A stretch of 64,000 bases of DNA from Phycisphaeraceae bacterium (GTDB taxonomy: Bacteria; Planctomycetota; Phycisphaerae; Phycisphaerales; SM1A02): assembly GCA_004213555.1 (NCBI GenBank), contig SHAP01000004.1, positions 159,254 to 223,253 of the forward strand, read 5' to 3'. Below, piece by piece: positions 47,452-56,033 of the stretch. Both the position numbers and the translations under genes were made by a program. The notes beneath the pieces were generated by a model. That model was not told the DNA's origin. It saw only the letters and a list, made by a program, of their open reading frames with translations, and did not search any database. Each line of letters starts with the position of its first letter. The first letter of the stretch is position 1.

Positions 47452-47526
47452 ATTCTTCCATCGGTCTGAAACCAGTCCCAGCGTGAACCTTCACGAAACC
47501 CAGTTGCCCATCGTTTGCGGATGTAA

Positions 47527-50337
47527 TTATCCAGGTGAACTCTGTGGCAACACCACCAGTCCGGCCAAGGCGTTTGACTGGCTTTGCAGACGTGCCAAAG
47601 TTTGCTCCATGACGTAGAACTCACGCAGCAAACGTTCTCGCTCGGCCTGAATTCGAGTTTGCAGCGCGGCAATCGAATCGTCGTTGCGTTGCAAACGATC
47701 GATGATGCCATCTTGAATGGTCTGTAATCGACCTTCGGGAGAAAGCCAATTCTCCAGCAACGAATCCAGCCGAGGCCCGAGCCCCTCAATGTCTTCCGAT
47801 TCACCATCCAACTCGCCATTCTCTTCGTCCAATGTGGCAGACAAAAGTGCCTCGACGCCTTGCCGGTCCACGGCCAGTGCTTCGGTAAACGCTTCGGCTT
47901 CGAAAGAAAGCCGTCCCTCTCCATCGATTGATACACCCAGATCTTGAAGGGATCGATAGGGGCCGGACAAGCCATCGACGTCGCGGGTCACAATTCGTGT
48001 CAACTCCGTAACAAAGCTCCGCAAGTTGGCATTGCCGTACAACGTGCCCTTTTTAAGGGATTCACTGTCATACGAATCGTATTGATCTGCTTTGTCACGC
48101 AAACCGTTGTAGGCATCGACCAAGGCTTGAAGACCCTCTGACAACGAACTGTCATCGCGCTCAATGGTCAACGTTGTTTGTTCGTCTGATGCTGCCAGCA
48201 AATCAATGGTGACGCCTTCAATCACCCCAGACAGGGTGTTTGATCCACTGGTGACCAAAAATCCACCGCCCATGGAACCGGCACCAAACAAAATTTTGGC
48301 GTCTTGGCCGCGTTGAATCGGATCGAGCTGGAATTGTGGTGCAGAACCATCACTCAGCAGATCCATGACCAAATCTCCACCAGCGCCGGCCACATCACTG
48401 GTCAGCGACAAGCGCCAAGGTGACAAGCCACCAACATTCACCAAGCCAGCTTGAACCGGAGCACCACTGGCATCTATCTTTTGGACCAAGACGTCCAGCG
48501 TGTCTGCGGGATCCAAATCAAGAACGTATTCCCAACGTCCTTCGAGAGCTGCTCCAATTTCAACCGCCGAACCAACCAATCCCAAATCACTGGCTGCCGA
48601 TCCAGACAAAGCATCGACCTGAATGGTTCGAAAGGATGACGCTCCATTGGGCAGTTGTTCAACCAACTCGATGCCATCACCCGTGGCGTTGACCCTGGCC
48701 TCCAAAGCCAGGCCCTTCGAGTTGATTTCATCCAATAGGTCTTGAATCGTTTGCTCGGATCCATCCAAATTCACCACCGCAGTACCACCAAGGCCATCGG
48801 TGATTTGAAAGGTTCCGGCTCCAATACCTTGTCCCTGAGACAAAGTCGACAGTTTGGTCGCCGCGCCGACCCATGCCCGTTGCAAGTTGAAGCCGTTGAC
48901 CACTCCATTGGTGTTGCGATTTGGAGCGGTCCATCCCAAGTTGTCTGCCAATTCACCACTGACTTCAATGTTGTTGAAACCCGAAGTGTCGACCAATTGC
49001 AAACCATTTCCTTGAGCGTTGAGTTCAACCCGCGCTGAAACAAATTGGCTGTTCAGCTGTTGATTGATCACGGCCATCAACGCGCCAACCGAACCGACAA
49101 CTTCGGCGGGCGCAACGATTGGGGCTGTGGTCGAATTCCCAAAGCCATCGGTGACTGAAAAGGAGCCCGAGAACAACGCTGATGGATCACCGCTCAAAGA
49201 AGAGATGAGCACCCCATCCAAGCCCCCCAGGACACGTTCGCCAACCAAGTATTCACCATCTGAACTGCCAGAAAGGCCAAGATCTTCCGCTGCGTCACCC
49301 GTCACCTCGAACGCCAACGACGAGTCGGTTGATTGAAGCATGACGCCAAATCCCGTTGACGCGCTGATGCCCCCGGGAACCTCTTCCCAATTCAACCGGA
49401 GTTCGACCGCACCAGAGGTGGCCTCACTGATCCTTGCTTGGACCTGGGCCAAAGTGGTGGCCGCTGGCGTGTCCCCCACGGGACCCAAATCAACCGTGAT
49501 CGGTGGCGATCCATCTGACAACTCGATGGTGAGGTCGGGCAACCCCCCATCCTGAATTCGAATGCCCAAGCCGTCACGCAACACCCCCAACTCAGTGTTC
49601 CCCGCAAGCGACCAAATCAGTTCGCCCTCGATCGAGTCGCCGTTAATTGATGTTGAGATTCCCAAATCTTCGGCGGTGTTGGCACCATTGAATCCTCGAA
49701 CAGAAAATGTTCCCGTGCCCCCGGAAGTATCCACCAGATTCAAACTTCCGGCCTGCAGGCTCGCCTCAACACCAAGACCTGCGGCATTGATGGCATCAAC
49801 AACTTCACCAATTGTGGCCGCTTGAGTCAGATCCACTTCCGACTCAGTGCCGTTGCGATTGGTCACCAAGATCGAGCCACGCTCAATCCCAAAGCCTCCA
49901 TTGAGTTGGGACAATTCAACGTCGTCACGCAAGCGACCCTCTCCCAATTCAAAAGACAATTGGGTCAGGCCAAGCGCGGTCTGGTCTTGTGTTGCCACAC
50001 CGCCCGAGAGCACCTGAGATGTGGAAACCAAACGGGACACCAACAGGTCCCAGGAGCCGGTCGAAGCAGCACTGTTTGCCGTGGCCGACAGGAGATTGGA
50101 GTTGGAAGTGGAGACTTGTTTGGCAGCGAACAGCGAGGACGTCAATCCGGATGCGGCCGCTCGAATGCTTTCCAACTGAAGACCAATGTCTGAGAAGGCC
50201 GCCTGCTCGGCTGAAAATTCTGCCGAGCGGCCTTGGAGTCGCAACAGGGTGCTGTTCCGGAACGCCAGTTGGGCTGAAACGAGCGCGTTGAAGTCATACC
50301 CGCTGATCAACCCAATTCCCGCACTTGCACCTGACAT
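47527..50337 (-). CDS. fliD: Flagellar hook-associated protein 2 (filament cap), enlarged
   Basis: FliD caps the growing filament and directs flagellin insertion. The N-terminal FliD_N region GIGLISGYDFNALVSAQLAFRNS is followed by QLESIRAAASGLTSSLFAAK. The central part carries several flagellin_IN-type repeats (GEVVDAINAAGLGVEAS, LDEINSKGLALEARV). The C-terminal FliD_C part (LQALVDAYNGLRDKADQYDS, LQDLGVSIDGEGRLSFEAEA) ends in a coiled coil LLREFYVMEQTLARLQSQ. At 936 residues it is about twice the usual size, mainly from repeated middle domains, perhaps surface-exposed decoration. Confidence 0.9.
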   Translation of the reverse strand: MSGASAGIGLISGYDFNALVSAQLAFRNSTLLRLQGRSAEFSAEQAAFSDIGLQLESIRAAASGLTSSLFAAKQVSTSNSNLLSATANSAASTGSWDLLVSRLVSTSQVLSGGVATQDQTALGLTQLSFELGEGRLRDDVELSQLNGGFGIERGSILVTNRNGTESEVDLTQAATIGEVVDAINAAGLGVEASLQAGSLNLVDTSGGTGTFSVRGFNGANTAEDLGISTSINGDSIEGELIWSLAGNTELGVLRDGLGIRIQDGGLPDLTIELSDGSPPITVDLGPVGDTPAATTLAQVQARISEATSGAVELRLNWEEVPGGISASTGFGVMLQSTDSSLAFEVTGDAAEDLGLSGSSDGEYLVGERVLGGLDGVLISSLSGDPSALFSGSFSVTDGFGNSTTAPIVAPAEVVGSVGALMAVINQQLNSQFVSARVELNAQGNGLQLVDTSGFNNIEVSGELADNLGWTAPNRNTNGVVNGFNLQRAWVGAATKLSTLSQGQGIGAGTFQITDGLGGTAVVNLDGSEQTIQDLLDEINSKGLALEARVNATGDGIELVEQLPNGASSFRTIQVDALSGSAASDLGLVGSAVEIGAALEGRWEYVLDLDPADTLDVLVQKIDASGAPVQAGLVNVGGLSPWRLSLTSDVAGAGGDLVMDLLSDGSAPQFQLDPIQRGQDAKILFGAGSMGGGFLVTSGSNTLSGVIEGVTIDLLAASDEQTTLTIERDDSSLSEGLQALVDAYNGLRDKADQYDSYDSESLKKGTLYGNANLRSFVTELTRIVTRDVDGLSGPYRSLQDLGVSIDGEGRLSFEAEAFTEALAVDRQGVEALLSATLDEENGELDGESEDIEGLGPRLDSLLENWLSPEGRLQTIQDGIIDRLQRNDDSIAALQTRIQAERERLLREFYVMEQTLARLQSQSNALAGLVVLPQSSPG

Positions 50338-50621
50338 GTTGTGTCACCAATTTCCCAACCAAGACAAAGCAATGGCGAATCTGACGCGAGCATCAAACAA
50401 ACGCCTCGAAGGGGGGCAATCTGAAGCACGTCCAGAGTCGCCGAATCCGCCGGTATGTCATGCAATCGGTGTTCCAGCCCCATGGACTTGACCAAGCGTG
50501 CTGCAGGCGATCCACTGGCCGCGGCTTTTGCGCTTCGGCCAGAAATGCACGAGAATACCCACGGCAAGGCGGCTTGAACCCGATCAACCCTCAATTTATA
50601 AATTTCATGAAATTTAAGCAT
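50307..50621 (-). CDS. Doubtful small open frame upstream of fliD
   Basis: A 104-residue frame starting at ATG 50621 inside the AT-rich island and overlapping fliD by 31 bases. It lacks a recognisable Shine-Dalgarno, domain, or known homology to my knowledge; composition is ordinary. It could be a short flagellar chaperone-like gene or merely leader DNA. I list it because otherwise the stretch is empty. Confidence 0.22.
   Translation of the reverse strand: MLKFHEIYKLRVDRVQAALPWVFSCISGRSAKAAASGSPAARLVKSMGLEHRLHDIPADSATLDVLQIAPLRGVCLMLASDSPLLCLGWEIGDTTCQVQVRELG
50600..50615. repeat. Perfect 16-bp palindrome AAATTTCATGAAATTT
   Basis: A perfectly self-complementary 16-mer lies in an AT-rich island in GC-moderate surroundings, 263 bases upstream of fliD. 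It is a plausible operator or protein-binding site in the flagellar promoter region; no regulator is assigned. Confidence 0.45.
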
Positions 50622-50710
50622 ATTTCATATAGTTTTCGATGATTTTAGGGGTTTTTTGCCTGGGGCTGTTCACGGTCGCCGAGGTTTAACGGCGGGACCC
50701 ACACAGCCAC

Positions 50711-50738
50711 AAAAAAGGGGCGGATGATCCGCCCCTTT
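50711..50738 (-). terminator. Intrinsic terminator of the HARE-HTH gene
   Basis: A perfect 10-bp stem (50714-50723 with 50729-50738) with a 5-base loop; on the minus strand it ends in six U (50716-50711). It lies 58 bases past the gene's stop. Confidence 0.8.
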
Positions 50739-50795
50739 GCCATCCGTGCGTCGGATCCCCACATCCGACACAACCCCGCGAGATGCCCAGAGGAG

Positions 50796-51266
50796 TCAGT
50801 CTGGGCTTCCCGTTGCTGTGTAATGCCCTCGCCGGACCCGCTCAAAGCGATCTGGATGGGCAATCAATGTCTGGTTCACAATGGTGCGGAAGTTCGGACT
50901 TGTGGTTTGGTACCCGTGGGCCTGCACGGCAGCCGCGGCTGCGGTCACAGAAAGAATTTCATCAGACAGCACTTCAACGAGCGCTTCCGCGAGGCATTGT
51001 TCGTTTTGGATGCGCTGCTGGACCCGGCGATAGCCTGATTGCATGGCCCGGTGGGCTTCCTCTCCCCCGGGGCCACCCGTGTGCGCCAGCAATTGCTCAT
51101 CCACTTCCTGCAATTCACGGACAAGTGCCTCGCGACGGGATTGAAGATCCTTGATCCGCACTTGCAACTCCTGCTGGAGCTCCCCCAGCGATGCACGAGA
51201 CAAGTCATGGCCAACCTCGATTGTGGCCGTGGGCTTCTGGTCCTGTTGCGATCGCGAGCCTGGCAT
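50796..51266 (-). CDS. HARE-HTH (HB1/ASXL-type) protein next to parB
   Basis: A 156-residue protein. The N-terminal half is a coiled coil (LGELQQELQVRIKDLQSRRE, about residues 25-65). The C-terminal winged-helix of the HARE-HTH/ASXL type reads AAAVQAHGYQTTSPNFRTIV and NQTLIAHPDRFERVRRGHYT. Such domains are predicted to recognise modified or structured DNA. ATG 51266 is preferred because GGGAGG lies 6 bases upstream. It follows parB on the same strand but with its own 193-base leader containing several dyads and its own terminator, so it may be an independently controlled nucleoid-type protein. Confidence 0.72.
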   Translation of the reverse strand: MPGSRSQQDQKPTATIEVGHDLSRASLGELQQELQVRIKDLQSRREALVRELQEVDEQLLAHTGGPGGEEAHRAMQSGYRRVQQRIQNEQCLAEALVEVLSDEILSVTAAAAAVQAHGYQTTSPNFRTIVNQTLIAHPDRFERVRRGHYTATGSPD

Positions 51267-51350
51267 AGCCATCCTCCCAGCGATCCCATCCACCCAAGGA
51301 CAGGTCGCAAATCATCCACGGGCACCGACAGGGTCGGACCACACATACAC

Positions 51351-51386
51351 CCAACGGATCCCCCCGTTGGCATTCCCGGACGTCCG
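51351..51386 (-). promoter_or_regulatory. Tandem dyads in the leader of the HARE-HTH gene
   Basis: A 7-bp inverted repeat CCAACGG/CCGTTGG (51351-51357 with 51364-51370, 6-base loop) lies next to the 10-bp palindrome CGGACGTCCG (51377-51386). Both sit about 85-120 bases upstream of the start. They could be an RNA hairpin or binding sites; neither is followed by a U-run, so they are not a terminator. Confidence 0.35.
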
Positions 51387-51459
51387 AGAACACATCTAAG
51401 TTAAGAACACTTTTGCTTTGCGCGAAGTATGTTTTTTAGGATTTCTTGACTTTTATGCC

Positions 51460-52464
51460 TCACATCTTCTTGCTGTAGCCCAGCTTCTGGCAAAGGTCAT
51501 CCAGGCGATCCAAGCTGCTGAAATCCAAAGACAGGGTACCACTCTCACCAGATTTCCTCATCCGAATGGTGGCTCGGGACCCCAAGTGCTCCGTGAGTTT
51601 GGAGGCCAAATCTTGGGCCGCAAGCGTGGTTCGTGAGCCTGAAGATGATTCTGGTGAACCCTGAGAAGGTTGATTTGTGCCGTCCCCTGCATGAACCGCT
51701 GACTCCAGCCTGCGGACCGACCACCCTTCCCGGGCGGATTTTTCCGCAAGCTGCCGACGACGAATGGTGTTGGGTTCCCCCAACAGGGCTCGGCCATGCC
51801 CCATGTCCAACTGCCCGTGCCGGAGCAGCATTTGGATGGGCCCATCCAAATCCAACAATCGAAGATGGTTGGAAATCGTTGACCGATTGAGCCCCACGAC
51901 CTCCGCAATTTGCTCGTGGGTCATTCCGAAAGATTCGGCAAGGGTTGCGAACCCTTGGGCACGCTCCAAAGGGTTCAACTCTTCGCGTTGAATGTTCTCG
52001 ATCAACGCGAGTTCCGCGATTTCCTGGGGGCCCAAGGCGCGAACCAAAACTGGAACCTCGTCGATGCCTGCCTCTTGGGCTGCTCGCCAACGGCGTTCCC
52101 CAGCAACGATTTCAAACCCCTCACCGTGTGGAGTGGCAACGATGGGCTGCATCATGCCAGACCGCTTCAGCGAAGCTCCCAAGGACTTCAGAGCCTTGGG
52201 TTCAAATCGGGTTCGTGGCTGTTTTGGATTCGGCGTAAGTCGATTCACTCCAACCATTTGCAAATCTACAGAATCTTGGCGCTTGGCCGGTGGGGGCGAG
52301 TATTTCGAACCAGCTGGTGGGTCCCCCCCATCCTGTTTGGGCTGGCCAGCGGTCTTCGAATCTGGCTCAACGGCAACCTGGGCAAGTGGGGCTGGGCGGG
52401 CCATGCCCATCAGGCTGTCCAGACCTCGACCGAGCCTTTTCTTGGATTCGTTTGATTTTGCCAC
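51460..52464 (-). CDS. parB: Chromosome-partitioning protein ParB
   Basis: CTP-dependent DNA clamp that loads at parS and organises the origin region. Basic N-terminus KKRLGRGLDSLMG (the usual ParA-contact region), then the ParB/Srx CTP-binding core with VAGERRWRAAQEAG and ALIENIQREELNPLERAQGF. The HTH is THEQIAEVVGLNRSTISNHL, and a C-terminal dimerisation region ends LDDLCQKLGYSKKM. GTG 52464 is selected because AGGAGGT at 52477-52471 lies 6 bases upstream. The protein is 334 residues. parS sites lie 128 and 511 bases upstream. No parA precedes it. Confidence 0.95.
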   Translation of the reverse strand: MAKSNESKKRLGRGLDSLMGMARPAPLAQVAVEPDSKTAGQPKQDGGDPPAGSKYSPPPAKRQDSVDLQMVGVNRLTPNPKQPRTRFEPKALKSLGASLKRSGMMQPIVATPHGEGFEIVAGERRWRAAQEAGIDEVPVLVRALGPQEIAELALIENIQREELNPLERAQGFATLAESFGMTHEQIAEVVGLNRSTISNHLRLLDLDGPIQMLLRHGQLDMGHGRALLGEPNTIRRRQLAEKSAREGWSVRRLESAVHAGDGTNQPSQGSPESSSGSRTTLAAQDLASKLTEHLGSRATIRMRKSGESGTLSLDFSSLDRLDDLCQKLGYSKKM

Positions 52465-52591
52465 GGTTGAACCTCCTGCCATGCACGTCGCCATCCTGGC
52501 GCCTTTTGGCCCACTGTACCTTGATTGAACAGGATCTGCGGATGGCTCCGGACCCTCAGGATCGCTGCCCCGCGTCAGGCGGGATTCTCGA

Positions 52592-52607
52592 CGTTCCACG
52601 TGGAACA
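52592..52607. promoter_or_regulatory. parS-like site 1
   Basis: CGTTCCACGTGGAACA matches the parS consensus TGTTCCACGTGGAACA in 15 of 16 positions (first base differs). It lies in the intergenic region directly upstream of parB. Confidence 0.82.
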
Positions 52608-52655
52608 CTGGATCAGACGATTGGGGTCCCGGAAATCATGCGCTTCTGGGTGCGG

Positions 52656-53774
52656 TCAGCCCGAAGCATCTTGGGGCAGCACCCACATGGCGGACTGCGA
52701 GCCGTACAGGGCCACACGATCGCCCTCATTGAAATCCACTTGGGCCGAGGTCTGGATCCGAAGAGTCCCCTCCAAGGGGAAGTCCCCTTCCACCGCCAAG
52801 CTCGTCACCGCCCCGAAGAATTGGGCGTCCACGACCCGAGCCTGCCCCAGTGGAATCAGATCAGCATCGTCAACCGGGCTCGAATCCAAATCCAACGGTA
52901 CTGGAATGAGGTCGGCTGGTCGAACCATCAATGGCACGGCTGCTCCAGGTCGGCCTTGGCTTGTGGGAAGCGCATGTTCCACGTGGAACATTGGGCGATC
53001 CGCAGCCAGTCGGACCCGGGCAAATTGGTTATCCATGTCGACCAACTCGGCCAACACAAGATTGGCTTCTCCAAGAAACTCGGCCACAAATCTCGAGGCG
53101 GGCTTCCGATAACTGATGACGGGGGTGTCGCATTGCTGCACCTGGCCGGCGTTCAACACCGCCATGCGGTCAGACATGCTCAGCGCTTCATCCTGGTCGT
53201 GCGTGACGTAAATCGCTGTGGTGCCGCTCTGCTTGCAGATGCGCCGGATTTCGCGACGCATCTCAATACGCAGTTTGGCGTCAAGGTTGCTCAGCGGCTC
53301 GTCCAGCAGCAAAAGGTTGGGCCGGATCACCAAAGCTCTGGCCAATGCGACACGTTGCTGCTGACCCCCCGAAAGAGCGTTGGGCCTCCGGTCACTCATA
53401 CCTTCAAGTCCAGTCATTTCAATGACTTCCGCCACCCGCTTCTCGGCCTCTTCTTTGGGGACATTTCGCATTTTCAGCCCAAAATTGATGTTCTCCGCAA
53501 CGGTCATGTGCGGCCATAGGGCATACCCCTGAAACACCATGCCGATGTCACGCTGGTTTGGCGGCAGCGCTGTCACGTCCTCAGATCCAAAGCGAATCCG
53601 ACCTGAGTCTGGCGCACTGAATCCAGCCAGCATCCGCAACAGGGTGGTCTTGCCACATCCTGAGGGGCCAACCAGAAAAAACATCTCGCCCGAACCTACG
53701 GTCAGGGAAATGCCGTCCACAGCACGGGTCGAGCCAAAGGTTTTCACCAAGCCATCAATATGGATGTCAGTCAC
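52656..53774 (-). CDS. ABC transporter ATPase, MalK/PotA (TOBE-containing) type
   Basis: Importer-type ATPase of 372 residues. Walker A GPSGCGKTTLLRMLAG near residue 36, Q-loop IGMVFQGYALWPHMTVAENI, signature LSGGQQQRVALARAL, Walker B LLLLDEPLSNLDAKLR and H-loop VTHDQDEALSMSDR. A C-terminal TOBE region extends from about residue 280. GTG 53774 is the chosen start; the upstream in-frame extension is not ABC-like. No permease or solute-binding gene is adjacent, so the cognate transporter is unknown. Codons for MFHVEH inside the C-terminal region carry a parS site. Confidence 0.88.
   Translation of the reverse strand: MTDIHIDGLVKTFGSTRAVDGISLTVGSGEMFFLVGPSGCGKTTLLRMLAGFSAPDSGRIRFGSEDVTALPPNQRDIGMVFQGYALWPHMTVAENINFGLKMRNVPKEEAEKRVAEVIEMTGLEGMSDRRPNALSGGQQQRVALARALVIRPNLLLLDEPLSNLDAKLRIEMRREIRRICKQSGTTAIYVTHDQDEALSMSDRMAVLNAGQVQQCDTPVISYRKPASRFVAEFLGEANLVLAELVDMDNQFARVRLAADRPMFHVEHALPTSQGRPGAAVPLMVRPADLIPVPLDLDSSPVDDADLIPLGQARVVDAQFFGAVTSLAVEGDFPLEGTLRIQTSAQVDFNEGDRVALYGSQSAMWVLPQDASG
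52975..52990. promoter_or_regulatory. parS site 2 (inside the ABC ATPase gene)
   Basis: A perfect 16-bp palindrome identical to the common parS sequence TGTTCCACGTGGAACA. It is translated as part of MFHVEH in the ABC ATPase C-terminal region and is 383 bases from site 1. Confidence 0.92.
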
Positions 53775-53824
53775 ACCGCGAACAGTACCCAACTCAACGT
53801 AAGGCGTCGTACAGTTCGGACACT

Positions 53825-54178
53825 GTGAACACAAACAGCTCCCACCATCGGCTGCAGGCCGCTTCTGCCATACGAGACCGGCGACAGCGTCCACTCGGAT
53901 CCACAATTGGTGGGGTCTTGCAACACATGGTGCAACGCTTTGAAAAAGCCAGCGAGGGTCAAGATGAAATCCATCAGATCCTGGCAAGCCACCTGCCCGA
54001 GCGGATTCCCCTCGACACCATCAAGGAGATTCGAGTCCGAGGACGTCTGGTCCAACTCGTGGTTCCCGATCATGGTTTTAAATTTCATATCGACCGATGG
54101 GTGCGTGCAGAGGGTTTGAACGTGATCCGAAGGAACGCGAAGCGGTCCATCAGTTCGGTCAAAGTTCTTTCACGTTGA
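53825..54178 (+). CDS. DUF721/DciA-like protein
   Basis: A 117-residue protein with the compact DUF721 pattern in its second half: an amphipathic LASHLPERIPLDTIKEIRVR stretch followed by RLVQLVVPDHGFKFHIDRW and GLNVIRRNAKRSISSVKVL. DciA-family proteins help load the replicative helicase, so its place in a parB/yidC/mnmE neighbourhood would make sense. The assignment is tentative, by pattern rather than clear signature. The GTG start at 53825 is 50 bases from the divergent ABC ATPase start. Confidence 0.55.
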   Translation: MNTNSSHHRLQAASAIRDRRQRPLGSTIGGVLQHMVQRFEKASEGQDEIHQILASHLPERIPLDTIKEIRVRGRLVQLVVPDHGFKFHIDRWVRAEGLNVIRRNAKRSISSVKVLSR

Positions 54179-54190
54179 AACGCGGCCACA

Positions 54191-54610
54191 TTACGGAATC
54201 AAGTCCAGCAAAGCGGGGGGGATCGGGCAGGGCCGCCAATTTCGATTCAAACAAACAAGTTCGGTGCGGGCACGGGCGATCACCCGATCACCCACCTGCA
54301 GGACATAGGCGTGTCGCATCCTCGTTGATGTTCGACTGGTAAGCCACAGGTTCACTTCAACACACTCATCGTGACGGGCGGGCGCTTCGTAAATCACCGA
54401 GCATCCTCGAACCGCAAGCCACCATCCTTGATCTTCAAGTTTGTGGTACGGCAATCCCAGCGATCGGCACCAATCCGAACGAGCATTTCCGAGCCACTGG
54501 ACGTGCACCGCGTGATGAACCACACCCATGGGATCACACTCGTGGTACGCGACACGGGTGCGCCAAGTGTGGGTGGGGGTCCCTGGGGGTGGAGAAGATT
54601 CAGAATTCAT
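54191..54610 (-). CDS. YbgC-like acyl-CoA thioesterase
   Basis: Hot-dog thioesterase of 139 residues hydrolysing short acyl-CoA esters. Start region WRTRVAYHECDPMGVVHHAV contains the active-site Asp and the family's HxxY-like stretch (here HHAVHVQW); RGCSVIYEAPARHDECVEV and LTSRTSTRMRHAYVLQVG follow. YbgC usually sits beside tolQRA; here it is between mnmE and the DUF721 gene, so its partner is unknown. Confidence 0.87.
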   Translation of the reverse strand: MNSESSPPPGTPTHTWRTRVAYHECDPMGVVHHAVHVQWLGNARSDWCRSLGLPYHKLEDQGWWLAVRGCSVIYEAPARHDECVEVNLWLTSRTSTRMRHAYVLQVGDRVIARARTELVCLNRNWRPCPIPPALLDLIP

Positions 54611-54666
54611 TGGTACAGGGTCTTGTGAGCTACAAGATTCCGCAAGGGGGGCAAAAATGTGTGTGT

Positions 54667-56031
54667 CTATTTTCCGATACAGAACGAAGAAAACACGCGG
54701 TCAAAAACAGCTTCGGGATCACGGTTGCCCAACACTTCGTCAAGAGCACGACGGGACAACAGCAAAGCTTCACACACCAACTCGTCGGGACAACTTTCTG
54801 GTTGTGCGAGTTCGTGGGCGTCTTGCAAAGACCGTATGGCTTGATCGATCGTGGCCCAATGCGATTCTCGCAACGCCACCCCATCGGAATGGTGTTCCTC
54901 AAAGCCCATCAGTTTGTCCAAAATCTGCGCTTTCAGGTGATCGATGCCAAATCCCGTGCGCGCCGAAACCTCAACACCAGAACAATTCTGAGGTGATTCT
55001 TGATCGGCTTGGTCCTTTTTGGTGCGGACTTGGATGACTCTCGGGTCTCCCGTCCATGCCACGGACTGTCCTCCACAAACCTGGCATGAAAGGATCACAT
55101 TGGCCGAGGACAACGCCTTTTCGTGCTGTTGAGAAGCTTGCTCGGACAGGCGAGCCGACCCAAGGTCAATCCCATGCTTCTCGTCAAAGACGCCGGGGCT
55201 GTCAGCAAGCACCACATCCAAAGTGCCGCCCGGAGCATCCAAAGCCCATGGCGTGGAGACCAGATCGCGGGTGGTTCCCTCAATCGATGCGGTTAAGAAT
55301 CGCTCTCCAGAGAGCAGCGCGTTGCACAAGGTGCTCTTCCCGGCATTGGGTGGACCCACAACCATGATGCGAGGTGGGCCTTGGAACCGCTCCAGAGGAA
55401 CACCACGTTCACGAAGCAATTTCAAAGACTTCAAGATGCCACAAAGCGTGGAATGAACTTCTTCGGTCGGAAGAAATCGGACATCTTCCTGATCAGAAAA
55501 ATCGATGCCGGCTTCCAGCGCTGCCAGCAAATCCAAGATCTGCTCACGCAACTCTTTGATTCGCTTGCCTGGTCCTCCGGCCAAAAGACGATGCGCTGCA
55601 CGCACGGCGGCAGTGTGCTCGGCAGATACCAAGAGACCTACGCCTTCGGCTTGGGTCAAATCCATTCGTCCAAGCATCCAAGACCGAGCGGTAAATTCGC
55701 CCGGAGATGCCAGCCGCGCTCCGTACTCGGAGCCCCTTTCAAGCAGTTGGCTCAAGACCCGATGCAACAGTTCTGGGTTTCCAGGCAACCAAAGTTCAAC
55801 CACCGGCTGCCCAATGGGGCCCCGATCTGCAGAGAAAAGAATGGCCAGCGCTGGCAAACTCAACAACTGGGGGACTGTGCGAACCGGATACACCCCTGTC
55901 GCCCCAGGCGGTGGAGCCCTAAGAATGCCATTGACCAGACCTACGGCATCGGGTCCGGCAATACGAATCATGCCGCGTGCAGACTGACCGGGCGGCGTTG
56001 CCACCGCAAGAATGGTTGAATCAAGATCCAC
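54667..56031 (-). CDS. mnmE: tRNA modification GTPase MnmE
   Basis: With MnmG it makes carboxymethylaminomethyl-uridine at tRNA wobble position 34. The N-terminal tetrahydrofolate domain starts DLDSTILAVATPPGQSARGM, then the helical domain (FTARSWMLGRMDLTQAEGV). The G domain has G1 VGPPNAGKSTLCNALL and G2 SIEGTTRDLV; G3 is DSPG (usual DTAG) and G4 is TKKD (usual NKxD). The C-terminus FSSFCIGK retains the conserved CxGK. GTG 56031 starts 2 bases after yidC, so both are co-transcribed. Confidence 0.94.
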   Translation of the reverse strand: MDLDSTILAVATPPGQSARGMIRIAGPDAVGLVNGILRAPPPGATGVYPVRTVPQLLSLPALAILFSADRGPIGQPVVELWLPGNPELLHRVLSQLLERGSEYGARLASPGEFTARSWMLGRMDLTQAEGVGLLVSAEHTAAVRAAHRLLAGGPGKRIKELREQILDLLAALEAGIDFSDQEDVRFLPTEEVHSTLCGILKSLKLLRERGVPLERFQGPPRIMVVGPPNAGKSTLCNALLSGERFLTASIEGTTRDLVSTPWALDAPGGTLDVVLADSPGVFDEKHGIDLGSARLSEQASQQHEKALSSANVILSCQVCGGQSVAWTGDPRVIQVRTKKDQADQESPQNCSGVEVSARTGFGIDHLKAQILDKLMGFEEHHSDGVALRESHWATIDQAIRSLQDAHELAQPESCPDELVCEALLLSRRALDEVLGNRDPEAVFDRVFSSFCIGK

Positions 56032-56033
56032 AA

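Larger units (their letters stand above)
50338..50795. other. Intergenic stretch between fliD and the HARE-HTH gene
   Basis: About 460 bases without a confident gene. It holds the doubtful small frame, an AT-rich island around 50590-50655, the 16-bp palindrome at 50600-50615, and the terminator at 50711-50738. The fliD promoter should lie in or near the AT-rich island. Confidence 0.6.

Noticed and set aside
54168..54180. TTTCACGTTGAAAC at the end of the DUF721 gene, resembling parS
   Set aside because: One extra base breaks the dyad, so ParB would not be expected to recognise it.
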